Part shown: positions 10,280-22,715 of the stretch, in pieces
Numbering within the stretch: position 1 is the stretch's first letter
Layout of the letters: each line of letters begins with the position of its first letter
Source: Dipteronia dyeriana
Lineage: Eukaryota; Streptophyta; Magnoliopsida; Sapindales; Sapindaceae
NCBI GenBank assembly: GCA_032871835.1
Contig: CM065295.1
Span: 21,834,501 to 21,898,500 of the forward strand
Length of the DNA: 64,000 nucleotides
Reading direction: 5' to 3'
Translations under genes and position numbers: made by a program
The notes under the pieces: generated by a model
The model's input: the letters and a program-made list of their open reading frames with translations, nothing else
The model's database searches: none
What the model was told of the DNA's origin: nothing

Positions 10280-12313
10280 ATGGCGGAAGGAGCCTCAAAT
10301 ACTAGGCCATCATTACTTCGAGGCACTAACTATGGGTATTGGAAGTTGAGGATGAAAGCCTACATCCGCTCTATTGATGAAAGAGCTTGGATGGTAGTGG
10401 AAGAAGGTTATAGTCCTCATACCAAGGTTCAAGAGGATGGAACTATGATACTCAAGCCAATGAGTGAATGGATAACGGATGATTTTGAGGTTGCTAAATG
10501 GCACCATCGTGCTATGAATGCCATATTTGGAGGAGTTGATGGGCATCAATTCTCCTACGTTCAAAATCTTGAATCCGCAAAGGAAGCTTGGGATACTCTT
10601 CAAGTTACTAATGAAGGAACCTTAGCGGTGAAGAAATCGAGGCTTCAAATGTTGGCATCAAAATTTGAAGGTTTAAGTATGAGTGAAGAAGAAAAGTTCG
10701 AAGACTTCCAATTTCGGCTTCTTAATATTGCTAACCAATGTCAAGCACTTGGAGTACCTATCTCAAAAGAGCGTTTAAATTGGAAAATCCTTAGGTCTCT
10801 TCCTAAGAGATTCAAATCAAAGGTGACGGTCATTGAGGAAAGCAAGGATGTGAATAGTATAAGCATCGATGAGTTGCTTAGGTCTCTCCAAACTTATGAG
10901 ATGTGCTTGAAGCCAAAGATTAAAAGTAAGGGAATCACTCTCAATGCAATTAAGGAGGAGAGTGATGATGAAAATGAAGAGATGGCTCTTTTGGTTAGAA
11001 GGTTCAAGAAGTTTCTAAAGAAGAATGCCAAGCCTAGAGGTAAGTCTTCTACGGAAAAGGGAGTCAAGAGAACATCATCTCCAAGGATTGAGAAGAATAG
11101 TCAAGCCATGAACAAGAAAGAGGTTCAATGCTATAATTGTCATGGTTTTGGTCACTTTGCTAGTGAGTGCACCAAGAAGCCATCTAAGAAAGACAAGAAA
11201 GGCAAAGTGTTGGCGGCTACTTGGAGTGATGATAATTCTAGTGACAATGAGAGCTCTAGTAGTGAGTCTTCAAGTGATGAAGAGTTGGTGAGCAACTTTG
11301 TAGCTCTAACGGCTTCTCATTCTCCACTAGATGTTGACGGTACAATATCTTTGAACAAGAACTTTGATGCAAATCATCATAGAAGCTCTAGTTCCATTCC
11401 TACTAATCTTGAGCTGTTGAAAAAGATAGAAAAGCTTGAAGAAGCTAGAGATAATGCTCAAAGAGAAGTAGTTGAGAAGGATGATTTGATCAAGAAGCAA
11501 CTAGATGAGTTTGTGGTTGTCACTCGTAGACTTCTTGGTGAGAAAGGTGATATTATGAAGAAGTTTAGAGAACTTGAAAAGATAAACCTTGAGAAGGATA
11601 ATGTGATATCTTCTTTAAAGAAGAGAGAACAAGAATTGATGGAAGAGATAGACACGGCTAAGGAGGCTATTAAGGACTTAGTGAATGATTCAGTAAGTGT
11701 GTCTAGTGTTAGGAATCTTGTTAACTCTCATAGTGGTGAAGATGACTTGGTAGTTGAAGAGGAGCCCTTGGAAGTACCACTTCCTACTCACTTAGATGAA
11801 GTCGTGATTGATAAGAAACCATACAATAAGAGAAGATCAAAAGCCAAGAAGAAGTTGGCAAACAAGGTATCTTTGCAAACTCCTAGTGAAGCTAGTTCAA
11901 CTCCAAAAGGTACAATCTCATCTTTTATTCCAATTTACCATTATTGCAACACAATAGGTCACATTAAGCCAAGGTGTTATAAATATATTGAAAAATGCAA
12001 ATTAGGAAATGAATATAGAGATAAGGAGATTAAACTTCAACTTGAACATGCTAGGGTTTTGAAAGTTGAGAAACATGATAATATTTATAAGCATGAAAAG
12101 AACTTGTGGAGTAGAAATAAAACTAATCTTGTTCAACTTGACAAAGCTTGTGTTGAAAATGTTAAGGAAGAGAGTATTAATGATGTTCTTGTTAATCAAG
12201 TCATTGAAGGAATTTACTCAAGATTTAACATTGTTGTCAAGTATGATATTGGAAATGTTTGTGTAGGTACACCCAAGAACAAGTGGTTCAAGGGTGAGTG
12301 CTCTTATCACTAA
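10280..12313 (+). CDS. SIRE-like gag protein (677 aa), intact ORF
   Basis: Intact gag-like ORF from the first ATG after the primer site. Residues about 10-200 match the copia-type gag (UBN2) fold, with YWKLRMKAYI and KEAWDTLQ motifs. A CCHC zinc knuckle lies at about 284-297 (CYNCHGFGHFASEC) after a basic stretch, followed by a Ser/Asp/Glu-rich patch. Residues about 375-480 form a strong predicted coiled coil (KKIEKLEEARDNAQ). A second, partial knuckle is near 556 (CNTIGHIKPRC). The last residues, around KWFKGECSYH, may be the remnant of the protease start, after which pol is missing. The protein would package RNA into cytoplasmic particles. That it stayed open while pol was lost suggests it was recently functional. 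Confidence 0.88.
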   Translation: MAEGASNTRPSLLRGTNYGYWKLRMKAYIRSIDERAWMVVEEGYSPHTKVQEDGTMILKPMSEWITDDFEVAKWHHRAMNAIFGGVDGHQFSYVQNLESAKEAWDTLQVTNEGTLAVKKSRLQMLASKFEGLSMSEEEKFEDFQFRLLNIANQCQALGVPISKERLNWKILRSLPKRFKSKVTVIEESKDVNSISIDELLRSLQTYEMCLKPKIKSKGITLNAIKEESDDENEEMALLVRRFKKFLKKNAKPRGKSSTEKGVKRTSSPRIEKNSQAMNKKEVQCYNCHGFGHFASECTKKPSKKDKKGKVLAATWSDDNSSDNESSSSESSSDEELVSNFVALTASHSPLDVDGTISLNKNFDANHHRSSSSIPTNLELLKKIEKLEEARDNAQREVVEKDDLIKKQLDEFVVVTRRLLGEKGDIMKKFRELEKINLEKDNVISSLKKREQELMEEIDTAKEAIKDLVNDSVSVSSVRNLVNSHSGEDDLVVEEEPLEVPLPTHLDEVVIDKKPYNKRRSKAKKKLANKVSLQTPSEASSTPKGTISSFIPIYHYCNTIGHIKPRCYKYIEKCKLGNEYRDKEIKLQLEHARVLKVEKHDNIYKHEKNLWSRNKTNLVQLDKACVENVKEESINDVLVNQVIEGIYSRFNIVVKYDIGNVCVGTPKNKWFKGECSYH

Positions 12314-13995
12314 AATAAGAGGCACATGTGAGATAGCTTTGAGGCTATATATCAATTGTGCTGAGAATTCTTGCTTGCTAGCTTTGAATACTCCATGTAT
12401 TGATATGAACTTGGTTATCTCACATCATGTTTGTTATGATAGTCAAAATTTATTGATTAACTTTAGAGAAGTTCTTTTGTTATATGTGTTAATTGAGTTG
12501 AGATATTATTTTTTTTATACTCTTGTTGTGAAACATCGTCAACTTGGTGTCATGAGGACATTCAAGGCAAGAGTGCTCATAAAAAGGGTGGAAGTATGAT
12601 ATTTGGTGAATATAATGTGCAAAAAGGTATCTCTATACTCTAATGCATGTTCTCTTAAATATTCATCTTTTGACTCAATTTTTGACATACATCTCATAGC
12701 ATGTCATAATAGAGAATTTTTTATAGCATATATATGGTTCTCATTGACATTTGTTATTTTAGGATCTAATATTGATATTGTTCACATTGATCTTAACTTT
12801 GATGATTGTTTGTGTATGGTATATTGAGTGGCATTACTTTTGAAAATATAAGCTTCATATTCTTTGAAAGCTACTCATTAGAGAAGTAATGATCTTGAAT
12901 AAGTCTCTACTTATTGCTCTTAGATCATGTGCTTATGAGCCATAAAATTTTGGTTTCTAAAAATTGCATTTTGCTTCTCTTATATGTTTTGCTAATAGGT
13001 TGAGTTTACTAATATGTAAACCTTGGATACACCTTGAAGTTTTTGTGCTTAAGTACATTTAAAATGACATATGGTTAGTATCCATTTTACTTTGGTAATT
13101 ACATAGAACTCAACGAGTACCTTCATGAAAGGGCTACACACATTGGTTGTGAAAGCTACCCAATGTTGGAAAGAGCTACACCATTGTGATGAGTGAAAGC
13201 CGTCATGAAGTGAATTTTTGTTTATGTAAAAAAATGAAAAAATCAAAGAAGTGTTGAAATGAAATCATAAAAAAAATCTTTGATTCAAAGCCTAAAAAGA
13301 AAAGGAGGAAGGCTTAAAAAGAAGTTTAGTTGAAAATCAAATGAGCTCGGGTTGAAAAATATAAATGGGATGAAAAGCCACATGTACACACACGCTCATA
13401 TGTTGAAATCTATTCTCTTAAAAGTAAAAAATTCTGGATGATAATCGGTTTGACTTTTTATGAAAAAAACTTAAGATGAATATTTGTTGGCAATTGTTTG
13501 CGTGTTGATTATCAAACTACTTCTTGATATATATTTGAAGCATATCTCTCACACACACACTTTGTTTATGAGTATGATGATATTTTAGCAATTGTTGAAG
13601 AATTATGAGAGAACTTGAAAAATCTTTGTGTATCTCTCTTAGCATATGAAGCTTATTTTGTTGATATTTCTTCAAATTGCTTGAATGTGTGATTGTGTGA
13701 ACATCTTTGTGAACTTTATGCTATCATGGATTTTAGTTATAGCATTTATCAAGGGGGAGCATTGTATGCTAGACATTGTTCTCTTTTATGATATGTTCAC
13801 ATGCTTCATTTTGTTACATGTTGGCATATTTTGACTTAATGATACTTGTAAGTTATTACTCATTATCTTTGTCTTGCATGATGATTCATTCTTAAGTCAT
13901 ATGTCTTTGTGTTTATATATTTGTGACTAATATGCTTGTTTTGTCTTTCACTCACTTTTGTTGTATGTTTATAGCATCTTATATCACAAGAACAA
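12314..13995 (+). other. Interior of the pol-less element, no pol detected
   Basis: I find no RT, integrase or RNase H motif in any frame in this stretch. It contains only short ORFs and a polypurine-like AAGGGGGAG at 13751. In a full SIRE element this position would hold pol. Confidence 0.7.
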
Positions 13996-15032
13996 ATGGG
14001 AAGAACCAAGGTTACCGGGAGTGAAAATCATTCAAATCCCATTGTGAAAGCCAAGTCTTCCTCAAAGGGATCCAAAGCATCAAGGTCAAAGGATTTAAGG
14101 ATCTTTGGAACTAATAAGATATTTCAAGAGAGAGGCATTGACTTAGGTAAATGTAAGGATTCTTATGTTCTTAAATGCATTAAGGATAGGAATTGGAAAT
14201 CTTGGGTGAGCATGTTAGGAATAGTGAATGATACTCTTGTTAGAGAGTTTTATCTTGAATATAGAGAGAGTGCCACATTATTGGATGCTTTGATGGAGAT
14301 TAGGGGTGTTGTGTTTAGAGTTAACCCGGAAAATATTAACAAGTTTCTTAGGCTATCTAATGATATAGATTCGAACTTTCTAGATGTAGATGTCATTGAG
14401 AATCTTAATATCATGGGTAGAACTCTTTGTGACAATACTTATTTTGAGTGGAAAGGTAGAGCATATATTAGTCAACATGAGTTAACTAAGGCTAGTGCAT
14501 TTTGGCATCTATTCATTTGCACTAATATTATTGGATCTTCGAATTCAACCGAGTTGAATAAAGACAAGATCAAAATAATATATGCCTTGGTGACTAATCA
14601 ACCTATAAACCTTGGGGATTTACTTATGTTTTATTTAGATAATGTGGCTTTCTCAACTAGAGGAGATAAAAAGCTTGCATTACCGGGGTTTATAACTTCT
14701 TTGTGTTTAGCTCATGGTGTTAAAAGTAGAGGGATGATGTGTTGGTACAACCCTTGGAAAAATGTAGTGATAAACATGTGTCATACATGTCATATAAGGA
14801 TAAGGGTAAGACATGTGATACTTTTGGACTATTTAGTAGTTCACAAGTTGATTGTCAAGAGACTAGCATACACATTCTTCCGGATTGGGATGAGCTTAGT
14901 GCTATAGTTGATAAACAAGATGCTAGAATAAAAGAGTTGGAGGAGTGTATTGCCTCAAGTTCAATAACACCTCTCAAGCATTATGTTAGGTCAACTACAT
15001 GCACATCTTTCTTTAGTGGATCTAGTAGCTAG
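13996..15032 (+). CDS. 3' accessory ORF, 'putative plant transposon protein' type, with one frameshift
   Basis: The ORF 13996-14907 (303 aa) has a basic Ser/Lys-rich N-terminus, then FQERGIDLGKC, a LVREFY motif, RGVVFRVNPENIN, an FWHLFICTNI segment and LPGFITSLCLAHGV. Family knowledge: this layout matches the plant-specific domain annotated as 'putative plant transposon protein', found in 3' ORFs of several plant LTR elements; its function is unknown. Near 14735 the frame probably shifts: the overlapping frame (to 15032) continues with DWDELSAIVDKQDARIKELEE, a coiled-coil-like end, while the first frame becomes non-descript. No signal peptide or membrane segment stands out, so an envelope role is not supported. 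Confidence 0.65.
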
Positions 15033-15501
15033 TATTTGAGTCTCATGGTATGTTTCTTACCTTTTGGCATCATTTCATGTCAAAAAGGGGGAGAAAGAGT
15101 TGCTAAAGAGTTGCTAGTTACTTAGTTTCCTTTTTATGTTATTTTTATGAAATTTTGAACTTTCAATGGCATGTAATAATTAGTCTTAAGATTTGGTTAA
15201 GAATTCTTGTATTTGGCATGTATTAAGGGGGAGATACATGTATTTGTGGACTTAATTGTATATTCTTATCCATATTATATGTTGTCATTTGTTGTTTTTC
15301 TCTTGTATATGCATTGTGCTTTGAGATGATTTGTAGGTTGCTTCAAGAGAAGATCAAGATGAAGTTCAAGAGTTGGTGAAGATTAGTTATAGGAATCTTA
15401 CTCATTGTAATGTGAGGGAGTGATTTTGTGACCTGTCTTCATTTTTATATTTGTAGTAAATGTATAGGTGTTTTAACATGGAATTTACCAAAGGGGGAGA
15501 T
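15033..15501 (+). other. 3' untranslated part with repeated polypurine motifs
   Basis: Non-coding. AAAAGGGGGAG occurs near 15083, AAGGGGGAG near 15225, and the true polypurine tract AAAGGGGGAGAT at 15490-15501 abuts the 3' LTR. Confidence 0.8.
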
Positions 15502-18133
15502 TGTTAGGTTTTAGTTTGTGTTGGTATTAATTCCATATCAAAATGATGTTTACTTGTAATGATTTAGTTGTTTAGATTCATGATGATTCAAGCTTCAAAG
15601 AAGGATGAACAACAAGTCAAAGCAAGTTCTAAGTCTTCAAAGAGAAAGGATGCAATTTGATTCTACAAAGGTATACTAAAACCTTATCTTTCTCTTACAA
15701 GGCTTAGGCACACACACACAATTCATACATTTGTGTCCCTGCATCGTTGTGCACCATTATAGGCACACATATACAATTCATTCATATGTGTCCCTGCATC
15801 GTTTTTCACCATGTATAACACATTCACACACTTGAAGATGAATGCTCATGCATTGGTAAGGAAATAACATGTTTTGGAAAATGCATGATTGGAGACTATC
15901 TCTATGTAGTTTGCATTCTAGTGTGAATTGTGTTTGTGTGTATATATGTTTGTATAACATGGATATTGAACTTGAATTTAGTCTTAAAGCATTCTTTATT
16001 GAGTTCCGGTCATTTCGGTTACTCATACCATTGATTTCAAGTTCTAAGTCAAAAGATACTACACTTTCAACTCATGTTGCATACATTGTCTTCATATTCA
16101 TATATCCAGTCGAATTATTATTTTTTGGGTTGAGTATCTTATATGTCCATGTCCGTGTGAGAGTTATGGTTTGTAATCCATAAACAGATTCGAATTCCGA
16201 GTTTGGAGGCCAAAGAACGGTTGAAGAACAAGAGGGAAGCGTGAGGGGATTGCACCATGGCCAAAGGCCATGGAGTGGTGCAAGCCCGAGATGGCGCATG
16301 GCCATCTCGGCTGCAACACCTTGCTGTCCCGAGATGCCCACAAGCCATCTCGAGGAAGCAATAACAAAGAGGGGCAATTTCATCCATTTGCTTCATTATT
16401 TCCCTATCCTTTATATTCTCATTTCCTCTCACATTTCATTCTAAGAAGAAATTCAAACTAGTGTGCAGAATTTTTCTCTCTACATTTTCTCACATTTCAA
16501 GCACCATAACTTCTTCATTTGAACTTCAATTTGAGTGATTCGAAGTTGAGAGTGTTTGTCTATTCATCCTCCATCTTTTCTCTGAAGGTTTGAGTGAGTT
16601 TTGTTGCTTTTTTTGGTATCTAAACACACAAAAACGGGACTACACCCAAAACAACTAAGGTATTGATTTTCTCTCAAAGTTTTCTTATAAAACTTGGTCA
16701 ATTGCCTTGGGTTTTCTTCTTCAACATATATTTGTATATTGTGAGTGTTTTGATTTGAGTTTTGAACTCTTTCAAATCTAGGTTGAGTTTCAATTGAAAT
16801 CATTCATGTTGAGTTAGGTTTTGATCTTGCCTATGTTTTCACATGTTTGGGATTGTATTGTGCTAGCTTTGATTCTAGGACTATTTGATGATCTTTGATT
16901 GATTGATTTTGTGAAAGATAGTTCCTCACATGTATTAGGCTCTCTTGGCCGAATTCTCACATCAATACATGTGTTTATGTTCTTTTGAGCTATTCATGTG
17001 TTTTGTTGAATCTATGATTAGGAATATGCTCTAGAACTTTAACTTAAATCTAAATGACTTTGTCATGTGATTTTAGCATGTTTTTGGTTTGTGTGATTTA
17101 AACTTGATCTTGTGATTTATTGAACATATCTTGTGATTCAAGTTTAGATCTATGCATGTATCTAGGTTGTGATTAATGTTGAACATATCTTACATGATCT
17201 AGATTGTTTATACATGCATGATTGACTAGACTATATGTGATTTGTGCATTCATGCTCATGTCTAGTATTTTCCATAGGATGTGTTGATCATAGCATTCTA
17301 TGTTGCGTGCTTGTTTGCGTTTTGTATTCATGATCACCTAGATGCCTTGTGAGAAGGAAGTCTTGACAATAGGTGTGAGACCTATGTTGTTGAGCAATAA
17401 GTCTTGGCAAGAGGTGTGAGACCTTGGATTGTCAAGCAAGAAAGTCTTGGCTAGAGTCGGGAGGACTCGGATAGTCGAGCAAGAAGTCTTGCCTAGGGTC
17501 GTGAGGATCTGGATAGGTGAGCGAGGAAGTCTTGACTAGAGTTGGAAGGACTCGGATAGTTGAGCAAGAAGTCTTGCCTTGGGTCGTGAGGATCCGGAAA
17601 GGTGAGCGAGGAAGTCTTGACAAGAGGTGTGAGGCCTCGGATTGTTGAGCATTAGGGCGACATCTTCTTGAGTAGGATAGGAGGGTAGTTTCTAGGTGAA
17701 GAGGTCACTTGAGAGATTGTACTTGTCTTATCTACTAGTGGATTTTGTTTGTCGGTGGCTGCTAGCCCGTGGATGTTTCCTCATCGAAGGTTTACCACGT
17801 TATATCTTGTGTTAACTTTTCTCTATCTCTATATCTCTAGTATTTGTATTTTTTATTTGAATACTATGGATAGAACTCTTTATGTAAGTTGACTTCCTTT
17901 CTATTATATAGATTGTGTATGTGTTACAATTACTTGTTTGTATTACACTTTACTTGTTTTATATATTGATTAAGTATCTTTAATTAATATATATATTTTG
18001 ATACAAGCAATCTAGAGTGACAAACTTTTGTTTGTTTCTAATAGAGTCGAAAAAGGTGTCTAACCTATTCACCCCCCCCCCCCCCCCCCCCCTCTAGGTT
18101 AGCCTTGAGCATTTAACCGTGTTTATATTTTCA
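15502..18133 (+). repeat. 3' LTR of the pol-less SIRE-like element
   Basis: Partner of 7543-10174, same length and near-identical, including hairpins (about 16252-16365), the 44-bp array (17358-17655) and a poly-C run near 18072. It is followed by the GAATG target duplication. Confidence 0.95.
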
Positions 18134-18138
18134 GAATG

Positions 18139-18253
18139 GACTTGAGGGTAACTCCCACAGTGATTCAACTGAGCCTTACAACTTGGTTGTCCAATTGAAC
18201 CTAGATCTTGGGATCTCTAGTCAACTAGGTTGGGTGTCCATTGTATCGACCTT
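18139..18253 (-). other. Outer copia element, resumption after the nested insert
   Basis: Non-coding 3' end of the outer element between the GAATG duplication and the end of its RNase H region. Confidence 0.6.
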
Positions 18254-21207
18254 TTATCTAATGGGCTTTAGTCTCATTCCTCTCGATGATGTGTCAACTA
18301 GTTCTCTGTTTAACCCTTTAGTTAGCGGATCCGCAATGTTATCTTTTGACCTTACATAGTCAATAGTGATAACCCCAGTTGAGATTATTTGTCTAATGGT
18401 ATTATGTCTTTGGCGTATATGTCTAGACTTCTCATTATACATGTTGCTCTGTGCTCTTCCTATTGATGATTGACTGTCACAGTGAATGCAAATCGTCGGC
18501 ACAGGCTTTGGCCATCTTGGAATATCTTCTAAGAATTGGTGTAGCCATTCAGCCTCATTTCCACATTTATCTAATACTATAAACTCAGATTTCATGGTGG
18601 ATCTGGCTATACATGTTTGTTTGGAGGATTTCTAAGATACCGCTGCACCATCTAGTGTGAACACATACCCACTAGTGGATTTTGAATCCTTCATATCAGA
18701 TATCCAGTTAGCATCATTGTATCCTTCTAGGACAGCTGGATATCTGGTATAATGCAGTCCATGATTACGAGTGATTCATAAGTACTTTAGTACTCTTACT
18801 ATTCCTTTCCAATGATCGGTTCCTGGATTACTCGTGTATCTACTTAATTTGCTGAATGCATTCGCTATGTCTGGTCTTTTACAACTTGTTAAGTACATCA
18901 GACTTTCTATCACTCGAGAATATTCTAGTTGAGAGATGCTCTCACCCTTATTCTTGGATAGATGTAGATTTGTATCTACTGGTGTTCTAGAAATTCCAGA
19001 ATCATTTTTGTTGAATTTCTCAAGAATCATGTCAATATAGTGTGATTGACTTAGTATGAGTCCATTAGTTGTCCTTGAGATTTTCATTCCCAACATTACA
19101 TCAGTCGGTCCCATATCTTTCATATCAAATCTTGATTTCAACATATCCATGGTAGATTTGACCATTTTATCATCACTACCAACAATGAGTGTGTCATCAA
19201 CGTAAAGGCACACAATGATATAGCCATTTTCCGTGTACTTGACATAAACACATTTGTCACATTCGTCACATTCGTTGATCTTAAATTCATTTGACATCAA
19301 GCATTGTCAAATTTCTCATGCCATTGTTTTGGTGCTTGCTTTTAACCTTATAAAGACTTCACTAATTTACAGACTTTCTTTCCTTGTCCTGGAGTAGAAA
19401 ATCCTCAGGTTGTTCCATGTAAATTTCTTCATCTAAATCTCCATTTAATAAAGCCGTTTTCACATCCATTTGATGTACTTCAAGATTTTACAAAGCTGCG
19501 ATTGCAAGTATCATTCTAATGGAGGTTATTCTCGTCACAGAAGAATATGTATCAAAGTAGTCTAGGCCTTCTCGTTGATTGTAACCTTTAATTACAAGTC
19601 TAGTCTTATACTTATCAATTGATCCATCTGCTATTATCTTTCTTTTGAAAATCCATTTGGATCCTAGCGGTTTACATCCCGGAGGAATATCCACTAATTC
19701 CCAAGTATGATTTTAAAGGATGGAGTCAATTTCGCTCTTAATTGCCTCTTTCCACAAGAGTCCTTATGAAAAGCTTACCGCTTCTTTGAAAGTTCGAGGT
19801 TCAAATTCTAGCAAATAGGTCATAAAATCTAGACCAAAAGACGTTTCCGTCCTTGCTCTTTTGCTACGTCTAGGTTCATCATCTACTTCATTTTCTTGTT
19901 CTTGGTCCTCACAACTATCAGCATGTGTTCGTTTTAACGAACTTGCTTCATCATTGGATTTACATGGAAATACATGTTCAAATAACATTGCATTTCTAGA
20001 TCCATTATCGTGTTTTTATGTATATCTGATATGTCAGATTTATAGACCAAGAATCGATAAGCACTACTGTTTTGTGCATATCCAATGAAAATGCAGTCAA
20101 CAGTTTTCGGACCTATTTTCACCTTCTTAGGTATAGGTACGGCTACTTTGGCGTAAGAATTTATAGGAAGATTTTCTTCCTTTCCATAGTTCATATGGGG
20201 TCTTGTCTTCTTTCTTTCGAGGTACCTTGTTTAAAAGGTAGTTGCTAGACAATATAGTGTCACCCCACATGTTCTGAGGCACTCCAGAACTTATCAGCAT
20301 TGCATTCATCATCTCTTTCAAGGTACAATTTTTATGTTCTGCAATACCGTTTTGTCGAGGGGAATATGGTGCATTGGTTTGATGTATGATTCCGTGTTGT
20401 GCATAGAATTCACCAAACGGTGCTACATATTCACCACCTCGATCACTTCTCGGTACCTTGATTTTCTTGTTGAGTTGATTCTCAACTTCAGTTTTATAGA
20501 GACTAAACTTCTCTATAGCTCCATCCTTGTTTTTCAACAAATATACATGGCAGTATTTGGTGCTATCATCGATAAATGTGATGAAATATTTGTTGCCACC
20601 TCCTGTTTGAACAAATTTTAAATCACATATATCTGTGTGAATTAAATCAAGAGGTTTAGATTTCCTTTCAATAGTTTGAAATGATTACATTATTAGTTTT
20701 GCTTCAACGCAAACTTCACACTTATGTTTAGGATCAATAATGAATGCGGAAATATGATTTAAGTTAATTAATCTACGCAAAGTATCATAATCAACGTGTC
20801 CTAGTCTACCATGCCATAAATTGGAATACCCAAGCAAATAAACTGAAGAATTATCTTTATTGATTGTTCTTTTGACAACATATACATTAAGCTTAACAAG
20901 CCCTTCAGTTACATATCCTCTACCCACATAAGTTCCCTGCTTGGTTAAAACCTTTTTGTCTAATTCAATCACCATCTTGAACCCATGATAATTGAGCAAC
21001 GTACCAAACACCAAGTTCTTGTGGATATCAGATACATACAGCACATTGTTCAAGCTCAGGGTTATACCAGAGGTCATCTTGAGAATGACTTGACCACGTC
21101 CCTTCACGTCGGATGTGGCTGAGTTGCCTATATACAACGTTTCTTCATTCTTCATTTCTTCAAATGTATTGAATATCTCCCTGTCAGAGCATATATGGCG
21201 AGTGGCT
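18254..21207 (-). pseudogene. copia pol (protease remnant, integrase, RT, RNase H), broken
   Basis: Order from right to left is typical Ty1/copia. The protease motif reads WWLDTRATRH, with Arg where the catalytic triad has Gly (its codons begin just right of this span). The integrase zinc region (HGRLGH...CEVC, near 20800-20700) and core (RSDRGGEY, 20450; YSPRQNG) follow. RT has KPLGSKWIFKRK (19670) and the YVDD box ([13 protein letters not shown], near 19220). RNase H has HCDSQSSI (18490) and the terminal DPLTKGL (18310). At least six frameshifts or stops separate these blocks, and the RT core around 19300-19490 is damaged. No activity is expected. Confidence 0.9.
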
Positions 21208-22376
21208 CTAGTATCCAACCACCACTCCCTTGGGTTTGACCCAACCAGGTTTGCTTCTGTCACGACTGCAGAGAGATTGATCGGATACATCTTTTGAGAT
21301 CCCAGCAACCACGTTTGCCTCGTGGTTCTTCTTCTTCTTTGGCAATCTGGACTCAGAAGATTTGTGACCCAGCTTGTCACAGTTGAAGCACTTCCCTTGA
21401 AATTTTGGCTTCTTAGAGACTCCTCCCTTATGACCCAATTTGGATCCTTTCCCAGACTTGTTCTTCTTTGGTTTAGAACTTTGCCCATGCTCAACCACAT
21501 TGATCTTCGCTTCAGGTGCATTGACATCTTTCTTCTCATACTTCATGTGATCTTCTTGAATACGAAGCTTGAGAATTAGATCATCGATCTTCATCTCTTT
21601 TCGCTTGTGTTTGAGATAGTTCTTGAACTCTTTTCATGAAGGAGAAAGCTTCTCAATGATTTCCGCCATCTGGAAAGTTTCACTCAAGGTCATCCCTTCG
21701 GTATGTATCTCATGCAGAATCACCTGTACCTCTTGGACTTGACTCATAACTGTCTTGGAATCCCCCATCTTGTAATCAAGAAACCGACCCACGATAAACT
21801 TTTGGAACCAGCGTCCTCAGTTTTGTGTTTCCGGTCTAGTGATTCCCACAGTTCTTTGGTTGTTTTCTTTCAAGAATAGACGCTATATAACGAATCTGAC
21901 AGCCAGTTCAGTATGTAATTACGGCACAGGAAATCCGGGTGATTCCATGCATCAATGGCATTCCATACCTGAACATCTAGCTCTTCACCACTATTGGGTT
22001 TAGGAGCATCTTCAGTCAAGAACCTGCCAAGGTTCAGTGTGGTCAGATAAAACAGCATCTTTTGCTGCCATCGTTTAAAATTCGGTCAACTGAACTTATC
22101 AGGCTTCTCCATATGATTCATCGGCAAAGGTACCGAATTCATGTAGGGATTTGCCATAGGAACATTTCCTTGACTCATATACTGGCTCATCACCGGATCA
22201 GATATATTTCTGACGAAGGGGTTGATGGTCGGAGTTGTTGTGGCCACAGTAGGTAATACTACAGGTACATAGCCCACAAGCAAATAGTTAACTGTCGAAG
22301 TATCTAATCCCATACTTGGATTAACTTTCGGAGTCTCTAGTGGAACACTGGAGTTCACATAAAATTTGTTTGCCAT
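21208..22376 (-). pseudogene. copia gag, broken
   Basis: It begins at ATG 22376 (MANKFYVNSSVPLETPKV). A capsid-type domain follows (FKRWQQKMLFYLTTLNLGRF, near 22070) and then a basic region and a zinc knuckle (CFNCDKLGHKSS, near 21390). The last knuckle cysteine is replaced by serine. Stops or frameshifts occur near 22086, 21870 and 21600. A 5' leader of about 340 bases lies between the ATG and the LTR. Confidence 0.8.
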
Positions 22377-22715
22377 AATAACTGAAACAAAAACAAAATT
22401 GTTTCAGTATCACAGAAGTAATAGCACGGATATCAGTTGATATCAAATCAAATTTCACGATGGAAATCACAATCAGTGTCTGATATGGCAGACCCGATTA
22501 CCCAATTGAAATCGCGATTGATTTCAAAATCAGTGTTCCAAATAACCCAATTTCCACAGATACAGTATTATATACGAAATTGAAATCAGTGTTCCAAATA
22601 ACCTGATTTTTTTTTCAAACGTAATTCAAAATTGCTACAGTTTGTACCAGGACCATAACCAAAAGTTTTATATAAAACTGAAGAAAGACGTAATTAAAAC
22701 AAATTGTCTTAAGAT
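22377..22715 (-). other. Leader of the outer copia element; no clear primer site
   Basis: The bases just inside the 5' LTR (minus strand ATCTTAAGACAATTTG) do not match the usual tRNA-Met primer site. The leader repeats AAATCAGTGTTCCAAATAACC-type words (22530-22610). Confidence 0.5.

Larger units (their letters stand above)
7543..18133 (+). mobile_element. Non-autonomous SIRE-like copia element lacking pol
   Basis: Two LTRs of equal length (2,632 bp, 7543-10174 and 15502-18133) flank a 5.3-kb interior. They begin TGTTAGGTTTTAG and end TATTTTCA. A perfect 5-bp duplication GAATG flanks the element (7538-7542, 18134-18138). A tRNA-Met-type primer site follows the 5' LTR, and a polypurine tract AAAGGGGGAGAT precedes the 3' LTR. 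The interior codes for a long gag-like protein and a 3' ORF, but protease, integrase, RT and RNase H are absent. Replication would need enzymes supplied by another element. The LTRs differ only at scattered sites, so the insertion is fairly recent. Confidence 0.92.

Noticed and set aside
13996..14907. A viral-type envelope gene in the SIRE-like element
   Set aside because: No signal peptide, transmembrane segment or glycosylation-rich ectodomain is apparent; the motifs fit the plant transposon-associated domain instead.
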